Shown: positions 42,258-52,088, numbered from the stretch's first letter. The stretch: 64,000 bases of DNA from Ruminococcaceae bacterium AB4001 (GCA_000621765.1 JHXJ01000002.1:151036-215035), one strand, 5' to 3'. Made by a program: numbers and translations. The notes: generated from the sequence alone by a model not told the origin.

Positions 42258-44675
42258 ATGAGACCTTATATTAGAAATAAAGCCATTTCTGTTGTTATGA
42301 TCGCCGTCTTTATCGTTAGCGTATTTGCGGGAACTGCGTTTGCCGGGACCGGCGTTTGGAAGTGTGATTCCAAAGGCTGGTGGTATGAGATTGACGGTTT
42401 ATACTATAAGAGTAAATGGGCCGAGATAGACGGTGAGTGGTATTATTTCGATTCGCACGGTTATATGGAACATGACTGTTACCGTGACGGATACTGGTTA
42501 AGAAGTAATGGCTCATGGGATAAGGCTTATAGCCATGGTACCTGGAAGAACAATTCCAAAGGCTGGTGGTATGAAGATAACGGCTGGTATCCGTCCAACA
42601 AATGGCTTTGGATAGACGGATGCCGTTACTACTTCAACTCTGAAGGCTACATGGAGCATGACTGTTACCGTGACGGCTGCTGGCTCAGGAGCAATGGTTC
42701 CTGGGATCAGAATTATTCTAAGGGAACATGGAAAAGAAATGCTCAAGGATACTGGTACGAGGATAACGGCTGGTATCCGAAGGATAAGTGGCTTTGGATA
42801 GACGGAAACCGTTATCACTTTGATGAAGACGGTTATATGGAATCCGACTGTTACCGCGACGGCTGCTGGCTCATGAGCGACGGCGCTTGGGATACCGCTT
42901 TCAGTCATGGTGAATGGAAACACGATTATATTGATAATGTGCTTCGTTACTGGTATGACGATAACGGCTGGAAGCCTGTTAATAAGGCTCTGGTTATTGA
43001 TGGAATGATTTATTGGTTTGACGAAAACGGGTATCGCACCTATTCGGGAAAGAATCCCAAGCTTACCAGGGCGACGAATTACAGCTATGAGATAATACCG
43101 CTTGTTACGCCGCTTAATACATACTTCTATATCAAAACTGACAATCCGGATCCTAATTCTTTCCGTTTCTACGACTATTCGACCGGGTATAACTGGGATA
43201 ACCAGCATCTTCCGACAATCATTGTTTCGAAATCACTTTATGCTGATGTAGTTTATGAGAACAGGTCTATTTACAGGGTAAAGGGCGGATATATTGCCTG
43301 CGGATACTCCGGAAATGTTGACGGTGGTGAACTTGTTCTTCAGGAGTATCAGGTCGTAGGCGGAAGTCTGTATAAACTTTTTTATGATTACAGAGATACC
43401 TCAGTAACCGTAAATGCACCTGAACTTGAATGTGTCACTGATTACCTGATAGATACTTATGGAGATCCGAATAAAGGCTTTCATGAGAACATGGCTGCCA
43501 TACAGGATGGCATGAATGAGATATGCTTATATAATGGCGTAGCCGTTTTAGGCGATGTTAAGAAAGCCCAGGCCAGGAAGTATGTCGGCAATGAATATTT
43601 CGATTCCGAATGCTTTAGCGGAATATGCATGTCTCCTCATAATGACGGAGCGATAATGGTCACTTCGCCGTACTACAGGGCTGATAACAGATCCATGCTT
43701 CTCGGCAGCCTTTATCCTTTCATACTGCAATCAACATCTTTCCCCGCGACGCTGGCAACTGTTGCTTATAAGCTTGCACCTGACGCGGTCTGTAAGAAAG
43801 ACAGTTATTATCATTACTTGATAAATGTCACTTATGACGGAGTGACAAAATCTTATGGAGGGGCCGGAACAGGCGGCGGTCAGGGTATCTATGAAAGCAA
43901 TATCGCATATTATTTTAGATTTGACGGTTCTGATTCAGATGCTTTGAACAGGTGTAATCTGAAAACCCTTAAGAAAGACATTGAATACTACGGAACTCTT
44001 GAGATCGATAACAGTATCGATCAGGATCCTTTGGATTTTACCGGCCTGATTAATTCTGCCGGCCCTTCCGGTACTTATATCCGTGTGAATGCATCTAAAT
44101 ATTCAACAACTTCCAATGGAGTCCGGTATTACAATGTAAATGAAGGTTTCTGTTACGTCTGCCAGACCGGTTCCGGTGATACGGCTTCATTGAGTTTTAT
44201 GTCGTATACCTGGTATGACGGAAGATTCTTTAATATCAGGGAACTGTTTGTGCCCGGAGCGGATTTTGAATACAGCATAACGAGTGCTGAAGTGCCCAGT
44301 CTTACTTTCAAAGATGCCGTCATACCCATACCGGATAACGGTAAATACAAATACAGCGGCTATACCTTAAGCTCGAAGGGCTATGACTTCTCTACGGGCG
44401 TTTGGCCGGGATTATCGGAATACAAATATGATTCCGCATCCCAGACGTGGATCAACCCGATATTACACAGCATAAATTATTATGATGCTGATCAAAGGAA
44501 GACGATCTACCTTAAGAATGATCCCGAATATGGTCCGGCATTCGTTGATGCATGTACCATCACCATGGAAGAAGCGCGTGCTATGTCAATTGATAAGAAC
44601 ACGAACAGCACTCCTTCCGAATACTACATCTACGATATGACAGAGAAACCCGGAACATATTATAAAGAGGGTTAA
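42258..44675 (+). CDS. Secreted protein with N-terminal wall-binding repeats and an unrecognised large ectodomain
   Basis: 805 residues. The signal peptide ends AFAG (about residue 30). About four 57-residue units with GTWKxNSKGWWYEDNGWYP, the 'GWYP' type of wall-binding repeat, occupy residues 30-265, so the anchoring part is N-terminal, the reverse of its neighbours. The remaining 540 residues are a globular region I do not recognise, rich in Tyr and beta-prone, with GGAGTGGGQGIYE (about 535) as its most distinctive stretch. No enzyme motif was found. SD GGGAGG precedes ATG 42258. Confidence 0.78.
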   Translation: MRPYIRNKAISVVMIAVFIVSVFAGTAFAGTGVWKCDSKGWWYEIDGLYYKSKWAEIDGEWYYFDSHGYMEHDCYRDGYWLRSNGSWDKAYSHGTWKNNSKGWWYEDNGWYPSNKWLWIDGCRYYFNSEGYMEHDCYRDGCWLRSNGSWDQNYSKGTWKRNAQGYWYEDNGWYPKDKWLWIDGNRYHFDEDGYMESDCYRDGCWLMSDGAWDTAFSHGEWKHDYIDNVLRYWYDDNGWKPVNKALVIDGMIYWFDENGYRTYSGKNPKLTRATNYSYEIIPLVTPLNTYFYIKTDNPDPNSFRFYDYSTGYNWDNQHLPTIIVSKSLYADVVYENRSIYRVKGGYIACGYSGNVDGGELVLQEYQVVGGSLYKLFYDYRDTSVTVNAPELECVTDYLIDTYGDPNKGFHENMAAIQDGMNEICLYNGVAVLGDVKKAQARKYVGNEYFDSECFSGICMSPHNDGAIMVTSPYYRADNRSMLLGSLYPFILQSTSFPATLATVAYKLAPDAVCKKDSYYHYLINVTYDGVTKSYGGAGTGGGQGIYESNIAYYFRFDGSDSDALNRCNLKTLKKDIEYYGTLEIDNSIDQDPLDFTGLINSAGPSGTYIRVNASKYSTTSNGVRYYNVNEGFCYVCQTGSGDTASLSFMSYTWYDGRFFNIRELFVPGADFEYSITSAEVPSLTFKDAVIPIPDNGKYKYSGYTLSSKGYDFSTGVWPGLSEYKYDSASQTWINPILHSINYYDADQRKTIYLKNDPEYGPAFVDACTITMEEARAMSIDKNTNSTPSEYYIYDMTEKPGTYYKEG

Positions 44676-44817
44676 CTTAAGGCTTTCCCCGGTTTGCTCG
44701 CTGATTTTGGTCAAATGTAAATTATTGAAAGTTTGTGTTAATAAAAATTGATATTCGGCATTTGTCTTTCAATAAAATGATAGAATTAAATTGTATTTCC
44801 AAAAGGAGGGCAGATCT

Positions 44818-47535
44818 ATGCGTGCTTCGAGGAATCTTTTAGTTTCTTGTTTAACGGCCTTAGCTGTCGTTTCGTCTTTTTCCCTGGCTGTAGCAGCTGC
44901 TGATATCAATCAGCCCAGGTTGTCCATGAAACCCGGTTGGATTAAGATCGATGGACTTTACTATTATTATGACGAAGAAGATAAGCCTGTTACCGGTATG
45001 CAGGTAATAGATGGCGAGACTTATCTTTTTGATGAGAATGGAGTCGAGCAGTTCGGATGGTATATGGATGGAGAGGACAGGTACTATTTCGGAACTAATG
45101 GAGCTATGTGTACCGGGTTCTGTGATATAGATGGCTATAGGTACTATTTCTATCCTGACACAGGTATCATGGCAAGAGGCGGGGTCATAATAATTGACGA
45201 CGAAGAGTATTTCTTTTCGGAAACGGGTTTTATCCCCATGGGTTGGGATTATTATAACAATTCACGCTGTTATTATAACGATCACGGATTTATGGTTTAT
45301 GGCTGGATCGATGATGATGGCACCAAATACTATTATTCCGAGCTCACAAACAGTTTGCTGTATGGCTGGCAGACACTCGATGACAAAGTTTATTACTTTG
45401 ACGAAGAATATGGCGACATGGCAACCGGCTGGTGCTATGTTGGTGATAACAATTATTTCTTCGGTGAGGACGGTGTTAAGCAGACAGGCTGGATCGATGA
45501 TAACGGCAATAAGTATTATTTCGATGAGACTACAGACAGCCTGCTATTTGGTTTCCAGACGGTAGATGAGAATGTTTATTACTTTGATGAATATTCGGGC
45601 AGTATGGCAACCGGATGGACTCTTGTAAATGGAAAGTATTATTTCTTCGGTGAAACCGGCGTCTTGCTGACCGGATGGATTGAAGATAACGGTTCAAAGT
45701 TTTTTTTCTCTGAAGATGAAGACAGTCTTCTTTACGGCTGGCAAACGATTGATGGGAAAGATTATTACTTTGATGAGTATTCGGGCAAGATGGCAACCGG
45801 ATGGACTCTGGTAGGGGATAAGTATTGTTTCTTCGGTGATGACGGCGTCAAGCAGACCGGCTGGATCGAGGATTACGGTTCAAAGTACTATTTCTCCGAA
45901 GATGAGGGTGACTTGCTTTACGGCTGGCAGACACTGGATGAAAAAGTCTATTATTTCGATGAATATACAGGAAAAATGGCTACCGGCTGGGCTTCCATTG
46001 ATGATAAGGATTATTTCTTTAACGGCGACGGCGTTAAGCAGACCGGCTGGATCGAAGACCGCGGATTTAAGTATTATTTCGATCCCGATTCAGAAGAGGT
46101 CGCATACAGTGTCGTTAAGGAAATAGATGGTGATAAGTACTACTTCAATGAAAGAGGAGTTCTCTGTTACGGTTGGATAGTATACGGTGAAGATGATTAC
46201 TACGCAGATCCGGATACAGGAAAATTCAAGAAAGGCCTTTTCACTTTTAGCGGAAGGTATTGCTATCTTGATGAGGAAACATGCATTCTTTTCAAAGACG
46301 GCTGGAAGACCATCGATGAGAAAGAATACTACTTTGGCAGAGACGGTTATTCTATGACCGGTTGGCAGACAGTTAACAGAAGATACTATTACTTTGGTGA
46401 TGAGGGATATAAGATTACCGGATGGGTAGAGTATTCAGGATATAAGATATACATAAATCCTGATACGGATCTGTGGTGGTCCGGCTGGCTCAAATATGAT
46501 GGTGAGACTTATTATTTCTATCCGGGTACCGGTTATATGGTAACCGGAGTAAGAGATATAAGAGGAAACAGATACTTCTTCGACGCTAATGGCCGCATGC
46601 AGACCGGATTGCAGAAAATAGGCGAATCCTATTACTATTTCGATGAAAACGGTATCATGCAGACGGGAATTATCCAGATTGATGGAAAATTCTATTTCTT
46701 TAACACCAATGGCGTACGTTGTAACGGATTACAGGAATATGAGGATTACTGGTATTATTTCTCACCTAAATCCAATGACATGCAGTTCGGTTGGCAGACT
46801 GTTAATGGTGATAAGAATTATTTCGATAAATCCGGCAGACGAGTGACAGGATTTAACTGCATTGACGGAGATTCCTACATCTTTACTGAATATGGAACTA
46901 TTCAAAAGGGATGGCTGATCGATGATGACGGATACAGGTATTATGCTGATCCGACTACCGGCGTCCTTACAACTGGCTGGTTTACCAATGGCCAGTATAA
47001 GCATTATTTTGACCAGGGTACTTGCAGGATGCATAAAGGCTGGCTGCAGGATAACGGCAAATGGTATTTCTTCGATATCGAAGGAAGTATGAGAAAAGAC
47101 TGGCAGTATATCGGTAATGGCTGGTATTACTTAAAAGAAAACGGTGAAATGCTTACCGGTTGGTTTAAGTATGGAAGAGACTGGTATTATCTGGTTCCCG
47201 GTTCCGGCGTTACAGCTACCGGTTGGAGATCGATTGGCGGCAAATGGTATTACTTTGATGATGTCGGAAGAATGCAGACAGGCTGGAAGGGCATTGGAGG
47301 TAAGTGGTATTACTTTGATCCTTCTAATGGTGACATGGCTTCCGGCTGGAAGAAGATCGGCAGCAGTTGGTACTATTTCAACGTTAGCAGCGGAAATATG
47401 ACTGTTGGCTGGGTTCAAAGCGGTAATAACTGGTACTACATGAAGAGTTCCGGAGAGATGGTAACCGGCAAATATACTATTGGCGGAAAAGTTCATAACT
47501 TCGACAATAGCGGTATTTGGCAGGGAGCTGTTTGA
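44818..47535 (+). CDS. Secreted protein of about forty cell-wall-binding repeats
   Basis: 905 residues from ATG 44818, with AAAAGGAGGG upstream. After the signal peptide (ending VAAAD) the whole protein is a run of roughly forty CWBRs of about 20-22 residues. A 64-residue super-repeat (FFGxDGVKQTGWIEDxGxKYYF, then LLYGWQT, then YYFDEYSGxMATGW) recurs about four times in the first half. The last ten units are the canonical KWYYFDxxGxMxTGW type. No other domain is present. Repetition at both levels implies growth by unequal recombination. The 142-bp gap before it holds an AT-rich region with TTGATA (44748) and TAAAAT (44773), a weak promoter candidate. Confidence 0.82.
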   Translation: MRASRNLLVSCLTALAVVSSFSLAVAAADINQPRLSMKPGWIKIDGLYYYYDEEDKPVTGMQVIDGETYLFDENGVEQFGWYMDGEDRYYFGTNGAMCTGFCDIDGYRYYFYPDTGIMARGGVIIIDDEEYFFSETGFIPMGWDYYNNSRCYYNDHGFMVYGWIDDDGTKYYYSELTNSLLYGWQTLDDKVYYFDEEYGDMATGWCYVGDNNYFFGEDGVKQTGWIDDNGNKYYFDETTDSLLFGFQTVDENVYYFDEYSGSMATGWTLVNGKYYFFGETGVLLTGWIEDNGSKFFFSEDEDSLLYGWQTIDGKDYYFDEYSGKMATGWTLVGDKYCFFGDDGVKQTGWIEDYGSKYYFSEDEGDLLYGWQTLDEKVYYFDEYTGKMATGWASIDDKDYFFNGDGVKQTGWIEDRGFKYYFDPDSEEVAYSVVKEIDGDKYYFNERGVLCYGWIVYGEDDYYADPDTGKFKKGLFTFSGRYCYLDEETCILFKDGWKTIDEKEYYFGRDGYSMTGWQTVNRRYYYFGDEGYKITGWVEYSGYKIYINPDTDLWWSGWLKYDGETYYFYPGTGYMVTGVRDIRGNRYFFDANGRMQTGLQKIGESYYYFDENGIMQTGIIQIDGKFYFFNTNGVRCNGLQEYEDYWYYFSPKSNDMQFGWQTVNGDKNYFDKSGRRVTGFNCIDGDSYIFTEYGTIQKGWLIDDDGYRYYADPTTGVLTTGWFTNGQYKHYFDQGTCRMHKGWLQDNGKWYFFDIEGSMRKDWQYIGNGWYYLKENGEMLTGWFKYGRDWYYLVPGSGVTATGWRSIGGKWYYFDDVGRMQTGWKGIGGKWYYFDPSNGDMASGWKKIGSSWYYFNVSSGNMTVGWVQSGNNWYYMKSSGEMVTGKYTIGGKVHNFDNSGIWQGAV

Positions 47536-47567
47536 TTTTCGGTTTGTGTCGAACGGGAGGAAATAAT

Positions 47568-49016
47568 ATGCTGGGAAGAAAAATATTTGTCTCGATCCTT
47601 GTTTCTTCAATGATCCTGGTTGGTTTTTCAAATGTTGCCCTTGCGGGTAGTTATATAGCTGATGAAGCAGGTCTCAAAGATGTTAAGATCAATTCGACAT
47701 CATTTCCGGACAAGACTTTCAGGGAATTCGTAACTAAGAATTATGATACTAATAAAGACGGTACATTATCTGTCAGCGAGTATTCCTATGTCAGAGAGAT
47801 GAATGTATCCGGTAAAGGTATTACTGATCTTAAAGGAATCGAATATTTCCAGGGCCTGTTTACTTTGAATTGCAATAATAATTCTTTGAAGTCATTGGAT
47901 ATTACATTGAATTTCAATATTCAGTGTCTGGATTGCTCCAAGAATTCCATTTCGACTTTGGAGATCGGAACGATCCCGCTTTTGAAGAGAGCTTATCCCA
48001 ATGGCTCAAAGAGCGAATCAAACGGTGTTCTTACATATTCTTCTTACTATGGTCCTAAAGACTACACCGATGATGGCAATATCTATATTACTTTCGATAA
48101 GACTACCAAGGTCACGATCGACACAGAGACCGGATGGCTTATGGGCTCTAAGGGCTGGTGGTTTAGAAAGAGTGACGGAAGCTGCCTGAAAAACTGCGGC
48201 AAACAGGTTGGCGGTGAATGGTATTACTTTGATAAGGAAGGATTCCTTGTCCAGGACAAGTGGGTCAAGTCCGGTGGAAGATGGTTTTACTTTGAAGGTG
48301 ATTCCATGGTCGCCAACGGATGGACGAGGATAAACGACAAGTGGTATTACTTCAGCAGCAAGGACTGGAAAGAATCCGGCACTCAGACTGACTGCGGAAT
48401 GCAGACGGGTCTTCAGTATATTTATTCGAACGGCTGGAAGCTCTATTACTTCAATAATGATGGAGACATGCATAAAGGCTGGAAATCAATTAATAACAAG
48501 TGGTATTACTTTGGCAGTAAAGGCGTCATCTTAACCGGGTGGCAGAAGATTGACGGCAAATGGTATTATCTGCTTCCTGCTGAGAGTGGTGATATTGATC
48601 CCCAGAAGAATGGTTACATGTTGACCGGGTGGAGCAAGATCAATAACAAGTGGTATTACTTCGAAAACAGCGGCGCTATGGCTACCGGATGGAAAAATGT
48701 CGGCGGTAAGTGGTATCTGTTTGATAAGAATAACGGCGCAATGCTCACAGGATGGAATCTTGTAGATTGCGAATGGTATTACTTAAAAGAAGACGGCGAA
48801 ATGGCAACCGGATGGTTCCAGTTGAACGGAAGCTGGTATCACACCGGCAGCAATGGCGCAATGGATACTGAGTGGGCCAAAATAGGAGGAAAGGTATATT
48901 ACTTTAATCCTGAGACCGGTGCTATGTATGCAGGACGTGATTATTTCATCCTGGGCGGCTATTTCTCATTTGATTCTGACGGCGTTTGTCTTAATCCGCC
49001 TGAATATCTGTTATAA
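47568..49016 (+). CDS. Secreted EF-hand/short LRR protein with cell-wall-binding repeats
   Basis: 482 residues from ATG 47568, which follows GGGAGG. The signal peptide ends VALAG (about residue 27). FPDKTFREFVTKNY with the EF-hand-like loop DTNKDGTLSVSE leads into only two or three LRRs (GIEYFQGLFTLNCNNNSL), far fewer than in the genes at 1320 and 38682. About twelve CWBRs follow, and the protein ends YFSFDSDGVCLNPPEYLL. It is 32 bp downstream of the forty-repeat gene and probably in the same transcript. Probably wall-attached; ligand unknown. Confidence 0.82.
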   Translation: MLGRKIFVSILVSSMILVGFSNVALAGSYIADEAGLKDVKINSTSFPDKTFREFVTKNYDTNKDGTLSVSEYSYVREMNVSGKGITDLKGIEYFQGLFTLNCNNNSLKSLDITLNFNIQCLDCSKNSISTLEIGTIPLLKRAYPNGSKSESNGVLTYSSYYGPKDYTDDGNIYITFDKTTKVTIDTETGWLMGSKGWWFRKSDGSCLKNCGKQVGGEWYYFDKEGFLVQDKWVKSGGRWFYFEGDSMVANGWTRINDKWYYFSSKDWKESGTQTDCGMQTGLQYIYSNGWKLYYFNNDGDMHKGWKSINNKWYYFGSKGVILTGWQKIDGKWYYLLPAESGDIDPQKNGYMLTGWSKINNKWYYFENSGAMATGWKNVGGKWYLFDKNNGAMLTGWNLVDCEWYYLKEDGEMATGWFQLNGSWYHTGSNGAMDTEWAKIGGKVYYFNPETGAMYAGRDYFILGGYFSFDSDGVCLNPPEYLL

Positions 49017-49126
49017 ATCTATACGGTTGGTATTTTATTCAGTAAAATAGTAAAGGATTGTTTTGATGCAGTGAAATAGTCTTAGTTGTTTTGGTACTTC
49101 ATCATAGTTTTTAGGGGTGATCATCT

Positions 49127-50857
49127 ATGATTAAAGTTCTTTCTTTGTTACTGTCCGTTGTAATTCTTCAGCTTGGATGTTTTTCCGGCAACTCTGTTTT
49201 GCTGGATAGAATTTTTAAGGGCTTCTTTGTTGATGCTCCGGAGACAGCAGAGGCTAATAATGGTGAAGACCGTATTCACTATATAAAACTACCTCATAGT
49301 TCTGACGGAGTAAATGGTGATGCAATCTTAATCGAGAGTAATGGCCATTTTGGGTTGATTGACGCTGGTAATCCTAAGGGATATGAGAATGCTTCAGGAG
49401 AAAACGTATGGAGTTATCTTCGCGAAAATGACGTCTCGCATCTTGATTTTATAATTGCAACACATTCGCATTCTGATCACATTGGTGGAATGCCATGCAT
49501 TGCAAAAAAGTATAAAGACAAGAATTTAGTTGATAGTTGTTTAGTTAATGAGAGTACTATTTATTTCTATAAAACATATGATGATTCTATTGAAATAAAT
49601 AATACAGATGAAGCAGGAAATTCAACTTACTATGTTAATGCCTTAAATAGCATGAATGGAGCTGGAGCCATTTGTATTAATACTATTGAACACAATGTTG
49701 ATGGCAAAGTTATAGTAGATTCTAATATCTCTTTTGATAATAATTCTACGAGTAATCTTGATGATGATTATATCAGTTTTGTTTTTGGCGATTTAAATAT
49801 TTCAATTTATAATTTATATAATCGAACAAATATGAGAGAGAATACCAATTCTATAGTTACTTATATAGAACATAAAGATTCGAAAATTAAAACTCTCCTT
49901 ATGGCGGATTTAGATGTTTTAGAAGAAGCTGAACAAAAGATTGGTAAAGCAATAATAAATAAGCATCCTGGTGCTATAGATGTTTTGAAGGTTGGACATC
50001 ATGGCCACGCTGGATCAACTAGTAAAGAATTGATAGATGAATTAAATCCTCAAAATGCAATTATATCTTGCAATAGTTTTAAAACATATTTAGTTGAATA
50101 TGATGATAATAATCAACCAGTTTATTCCTTTTCCCCTTTTTTTAGTTATTTAAAAATGAAGTCTATACCTATGTATAAGACTTGTGATGCTAAGTCCGGC
50201 GCTATAATTCAAGATATGACAAATAAACTTAGCATTTCTGGAGCTGATGAATGGGAGCCTGAGGAAGGTCCGAATGAGTGGGTGAGATGGATATACAATA
50301 TACCAAATGTTAAGGACGGTAAAAACTCGTACTTTTGGGTGTTTATAAAAAGTGATGGTTCATTCTTTTTGAATAATTGGTTTTTTGATAATAGGTATGA
50401 TAGTTGGTATTTCTTGGATGCTAACGGTTTAATGGAAAAAAGCTGCTGGCGCAGAGGTTCTGACGGTTGGTATTATTTGGGTGAAAGCGGCGCCATGGTG
50501 ATTGGTTGGAAATCTATTGGAGGTAAATGGTATTACTTTGATTCTAATGGATTAATGCAAACTGGTTGGATCAAAGATGATGGCGAATGGTATTACTTGG
50601 AAAACAGCGGAGCCATGGCGACTGGTTGGAAATCTGTTGATGGTAAATGGTATTACCTGAATTCTAATGGATCAATGAAAACCGGATGGTTCCAATACAG
50701 CGGCAGTTGGTATTATATGAACCACAGTGGTATAATGCAGACCGGCTGGCAGAAGATAGGCGGTAAATGGTACTATTTCTATAGTAACGGTAAAATGGCT
50801 TCTGATGAAGTGATAGACGGTTACTATGTCAATGAACAAGGTGAATGGCAAGATTAA
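49127..50857 (+). CDS. Exported metallo-beta-lactamase-fold hydrolase with choline-binding-type repeats (Pce-like architecture)
   Basis: 576 residues with an N-terminal hydrophobic export signal. Residues about 50-370 form an MBL-fold domain of the ComEC type: GDAILIES, FGLIDAG, the metal motif THSHSDHIGG (His113, His115, Asp117, His118), MADLD (Asp261) and VGHHGHAGS (His291-His294). About seven CWBRs follow and the protein stops at GYYVNEQGEWQD, lacking the last part of the C-terminal module seen elsewhere. This domain order matches the pneumococcal phosphorylcholine esterase Pce/CbpE, but substrate is not established. The catalytic half is very AT-rich (13 of 60 and 15 of 60 G+C in lines 49561 and 49741) and the repeat half is not (29 of 60 in line 50701). 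Confidence 0.82.
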   Translation: MIKVLSLLLSVVILQLGCFSGNSVLLDRIFKGFFVDAPETAEANNGEDRIHYIKLPHSSDGVNGDAILIESNGHFGLIDAGNPKGYENASGENVWSYLRENDVSHLDFIIATHSHSDHIGGMPCIAKKYKDKNLVDSCLVNESTIYFYKTYDDSIEINNTDEAGNSTYYVNALNSMNGAGAICINTIEHNVDGKVIVDSNISFDNNSTSNLDDDYISFVFGDLNISIYNLYNRTNMRENTNSIVTYIEHKDSKIKTLLMADLDVLEEAEQKIGKAIINKHPGAIDVLKVGHHGHAGSTSKELIDELNPQNAIISCNSFKTYLVEYDDNNQPVYSFSPFFSYLKMKSIPMYKTCDAKSGAIIQDMTNKLSISGADEWEPEEGPNEWVRWIYNIPNVKDGKNSYFWVFIKSDGSFFLNNWFFDNRYDSWYFLDANGLMEKSCWRRGSDGWYYLGESGAMVIGWKSIGGKWYYFDSNGLMQTGWIKDDGEWYYLENSGAMATGWKSVDGKWYYLNSNGSMKTGWFQYSGSWYYMNHSGIMQTGWQKIGGKWYYFYSNGKMASDEVIDGYYVNEQGEWQD

Positions 50858-50859
50858 TT

Positions 50860-50898
50860 GTATAAACTGCTTAGTTTATACTGGTTATTGATTTTTTG
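50860..50898 (+). terminator. Terminator-like hairpin after the MBL-CWBR gene
   Basis: A perfect nine-bp stem (GTATAAACT against AGTTTATAC) with a GCTT loop, followed about a dozen bases later by TTTTTT. It separates the surface-protein genes from the glycan cluster. Confidence 0.6.
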
Positions 50899-50963
50899 CT
50901 CTTTGTTTCAAGGGTGCGGTTTTCTTTGCTGGCTGAAAATGCTTTTATCTTAAGGGGAACAAG

Positions 50964-52088
50964 GTGGAGCGCTACGATAAGATAATTATAGGTGCCGGTC
51001 TTTATGGCCTGTATTCTGCTCTGTATTGTTGCCGTAAAGGTCAGCATGTAATTGTGCTTGAATGTGATGAGGCTCCTTTTAAGAGAGCGACCTATATTAA
51101 TCAGGCCAGAGTCCATCAAGGGTATCACTATCCGCGCTCCATATCGACTGCCTTAAAATCCGCGGGATATTTCGAGAGATTCAATAAAGATTATTCCTTC
51201 TGCATAAATAAGGAATTCGAACAGATCTATGCCACATCCAGCCAGTATTCGTGGTCTGACGGAAAGCAGTTTAAAGCTTTCTGCAAAGCTGCCGGTATCT
51301 TATGCGAGGAATTAAGCACTGAGAATTACTTCAAAAAAGGTATTTGTGACGGTGCATTCAGGACAAGAGAATATACTTATGATGCGATGATCCTTAAGGA
51401 TTATTTCCTTAAGGAACTGGATAAATACGGTAATTCGGTTTCTATTGTCTATGGTACGAAGATTACCGCGATTAACAAGACTGACAGTTCATTTATTGTT
51501 ACAACTGAAGCCGGCGTTGATTATGAGTCGGGCTTTGTGCTCAATTCAACATATGCGGGAACCAATCAGATACTTGAGATGGCCGGATTTGAAAAATTCA
51601 ATATCAAGTATGAGCTTTGTGAAATAATACTCTGTAATGTTAACGATAAGCTGAAGAATATCGGTTTTACGGTCATGGACGGTCCGTTCTTTTCGATCAT
51701 GCCGTTTGGTAAGACCGGTTATCATTCACTTACATCTGTAACATTTACACCTCATACCACCAGTTTTGATGCTCTGCCAACATTTTCCTGCCAGGAAGCC
51801 AGTAACGGATTCTGTTCTAAAACCAGATTGGGAAACTGTAATGACTGTCCTGCAAAGCCTGAGACGGCTTTCCCTTATATGTCCAGTCTTGCAAGAAAAT
51901 ATATGTTGGATGAATATGAGTTTGAATATTGCAGTTCTCTGTTCTCGATGAAGCCTATTCTTATGAGTTCTGAGATAGATGATTCACGACCGACCGTGAT
52001 CAGGACATATTCCACGAATCCGACTTTTATCGGTGTCTTATCTGGTAAGATTAATACTGTATATGATTTGGACGAGGTTTTAGACTAA
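50964..52088 (+). CDS. FAD-dependent oxidoreductase with a Cys4 cluster
   Basis: 374 residues from GTG 50964 (AAGGGGAA upstream). The dinucleotide-binding motif is IIIGAGLYGLYSALY (residues 7-21, GxGxxG), followed by VIVLECDEAPFKRAT, as in the DAO superfamily. A C-x7-C-x7-C-x2-C group at Cys276, 284, 292 and 295 could bind metal or an Fe-S cluster. The substrate is unknown. Its place at the head of a glycan cluster suggests sugar or lipid-linked sugar oxidation. The stop overlaps the next start by one base. Confidence 0.8.
   Translation: MERYDKIIIGAGLYGLYSALYCCRKGQHVIVLECDEAPFKRATYINQARVHQGYHYPRSISTALKSAGYFERFNKDYSFCINKEFEQIYATSSQYSWSDGKQFKAFCKAAGILCEELSTENYFKKGICDGAFRTREYTYDAMILKDYFLKELDKYGNSVSIVYGTKITAINKTDSSFIVTTEAGVDYESGFVLNSTYAGTNQILEMAGFEKFNIKYELCEIILCNVNDKLKNIGFTVMDGPFFSIMPFGKTGYHSLTSVTFTPHTTSFDALPTFSCQEASNGFCSKTRLGNCNDCPAKPETAFPYMSSLARKYMLDEYEFEYCSSLFSMKPILMSSEIDDSRPTVIRTYSTNPTFIGVLSGKINTVYDLDEVLD

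Noticed and set aside
44818..47535. Regularly spaced near-identical DNA motifs resembling a CRISPR array
   Set aside because: The periodicity is that of 20-22-residue cell-wall-binding repeats in one open frame; repeats are imperfect and there are no unique spacers or cas genes.
50821..50900. Frameshift that truncated the C-terminal module of the MBL-CWBR gene
   Set aside because: No remnant of the missing module is visible in any frame after the stop, and a terminator-like hairpin follows directly, so the short end looks genuine.
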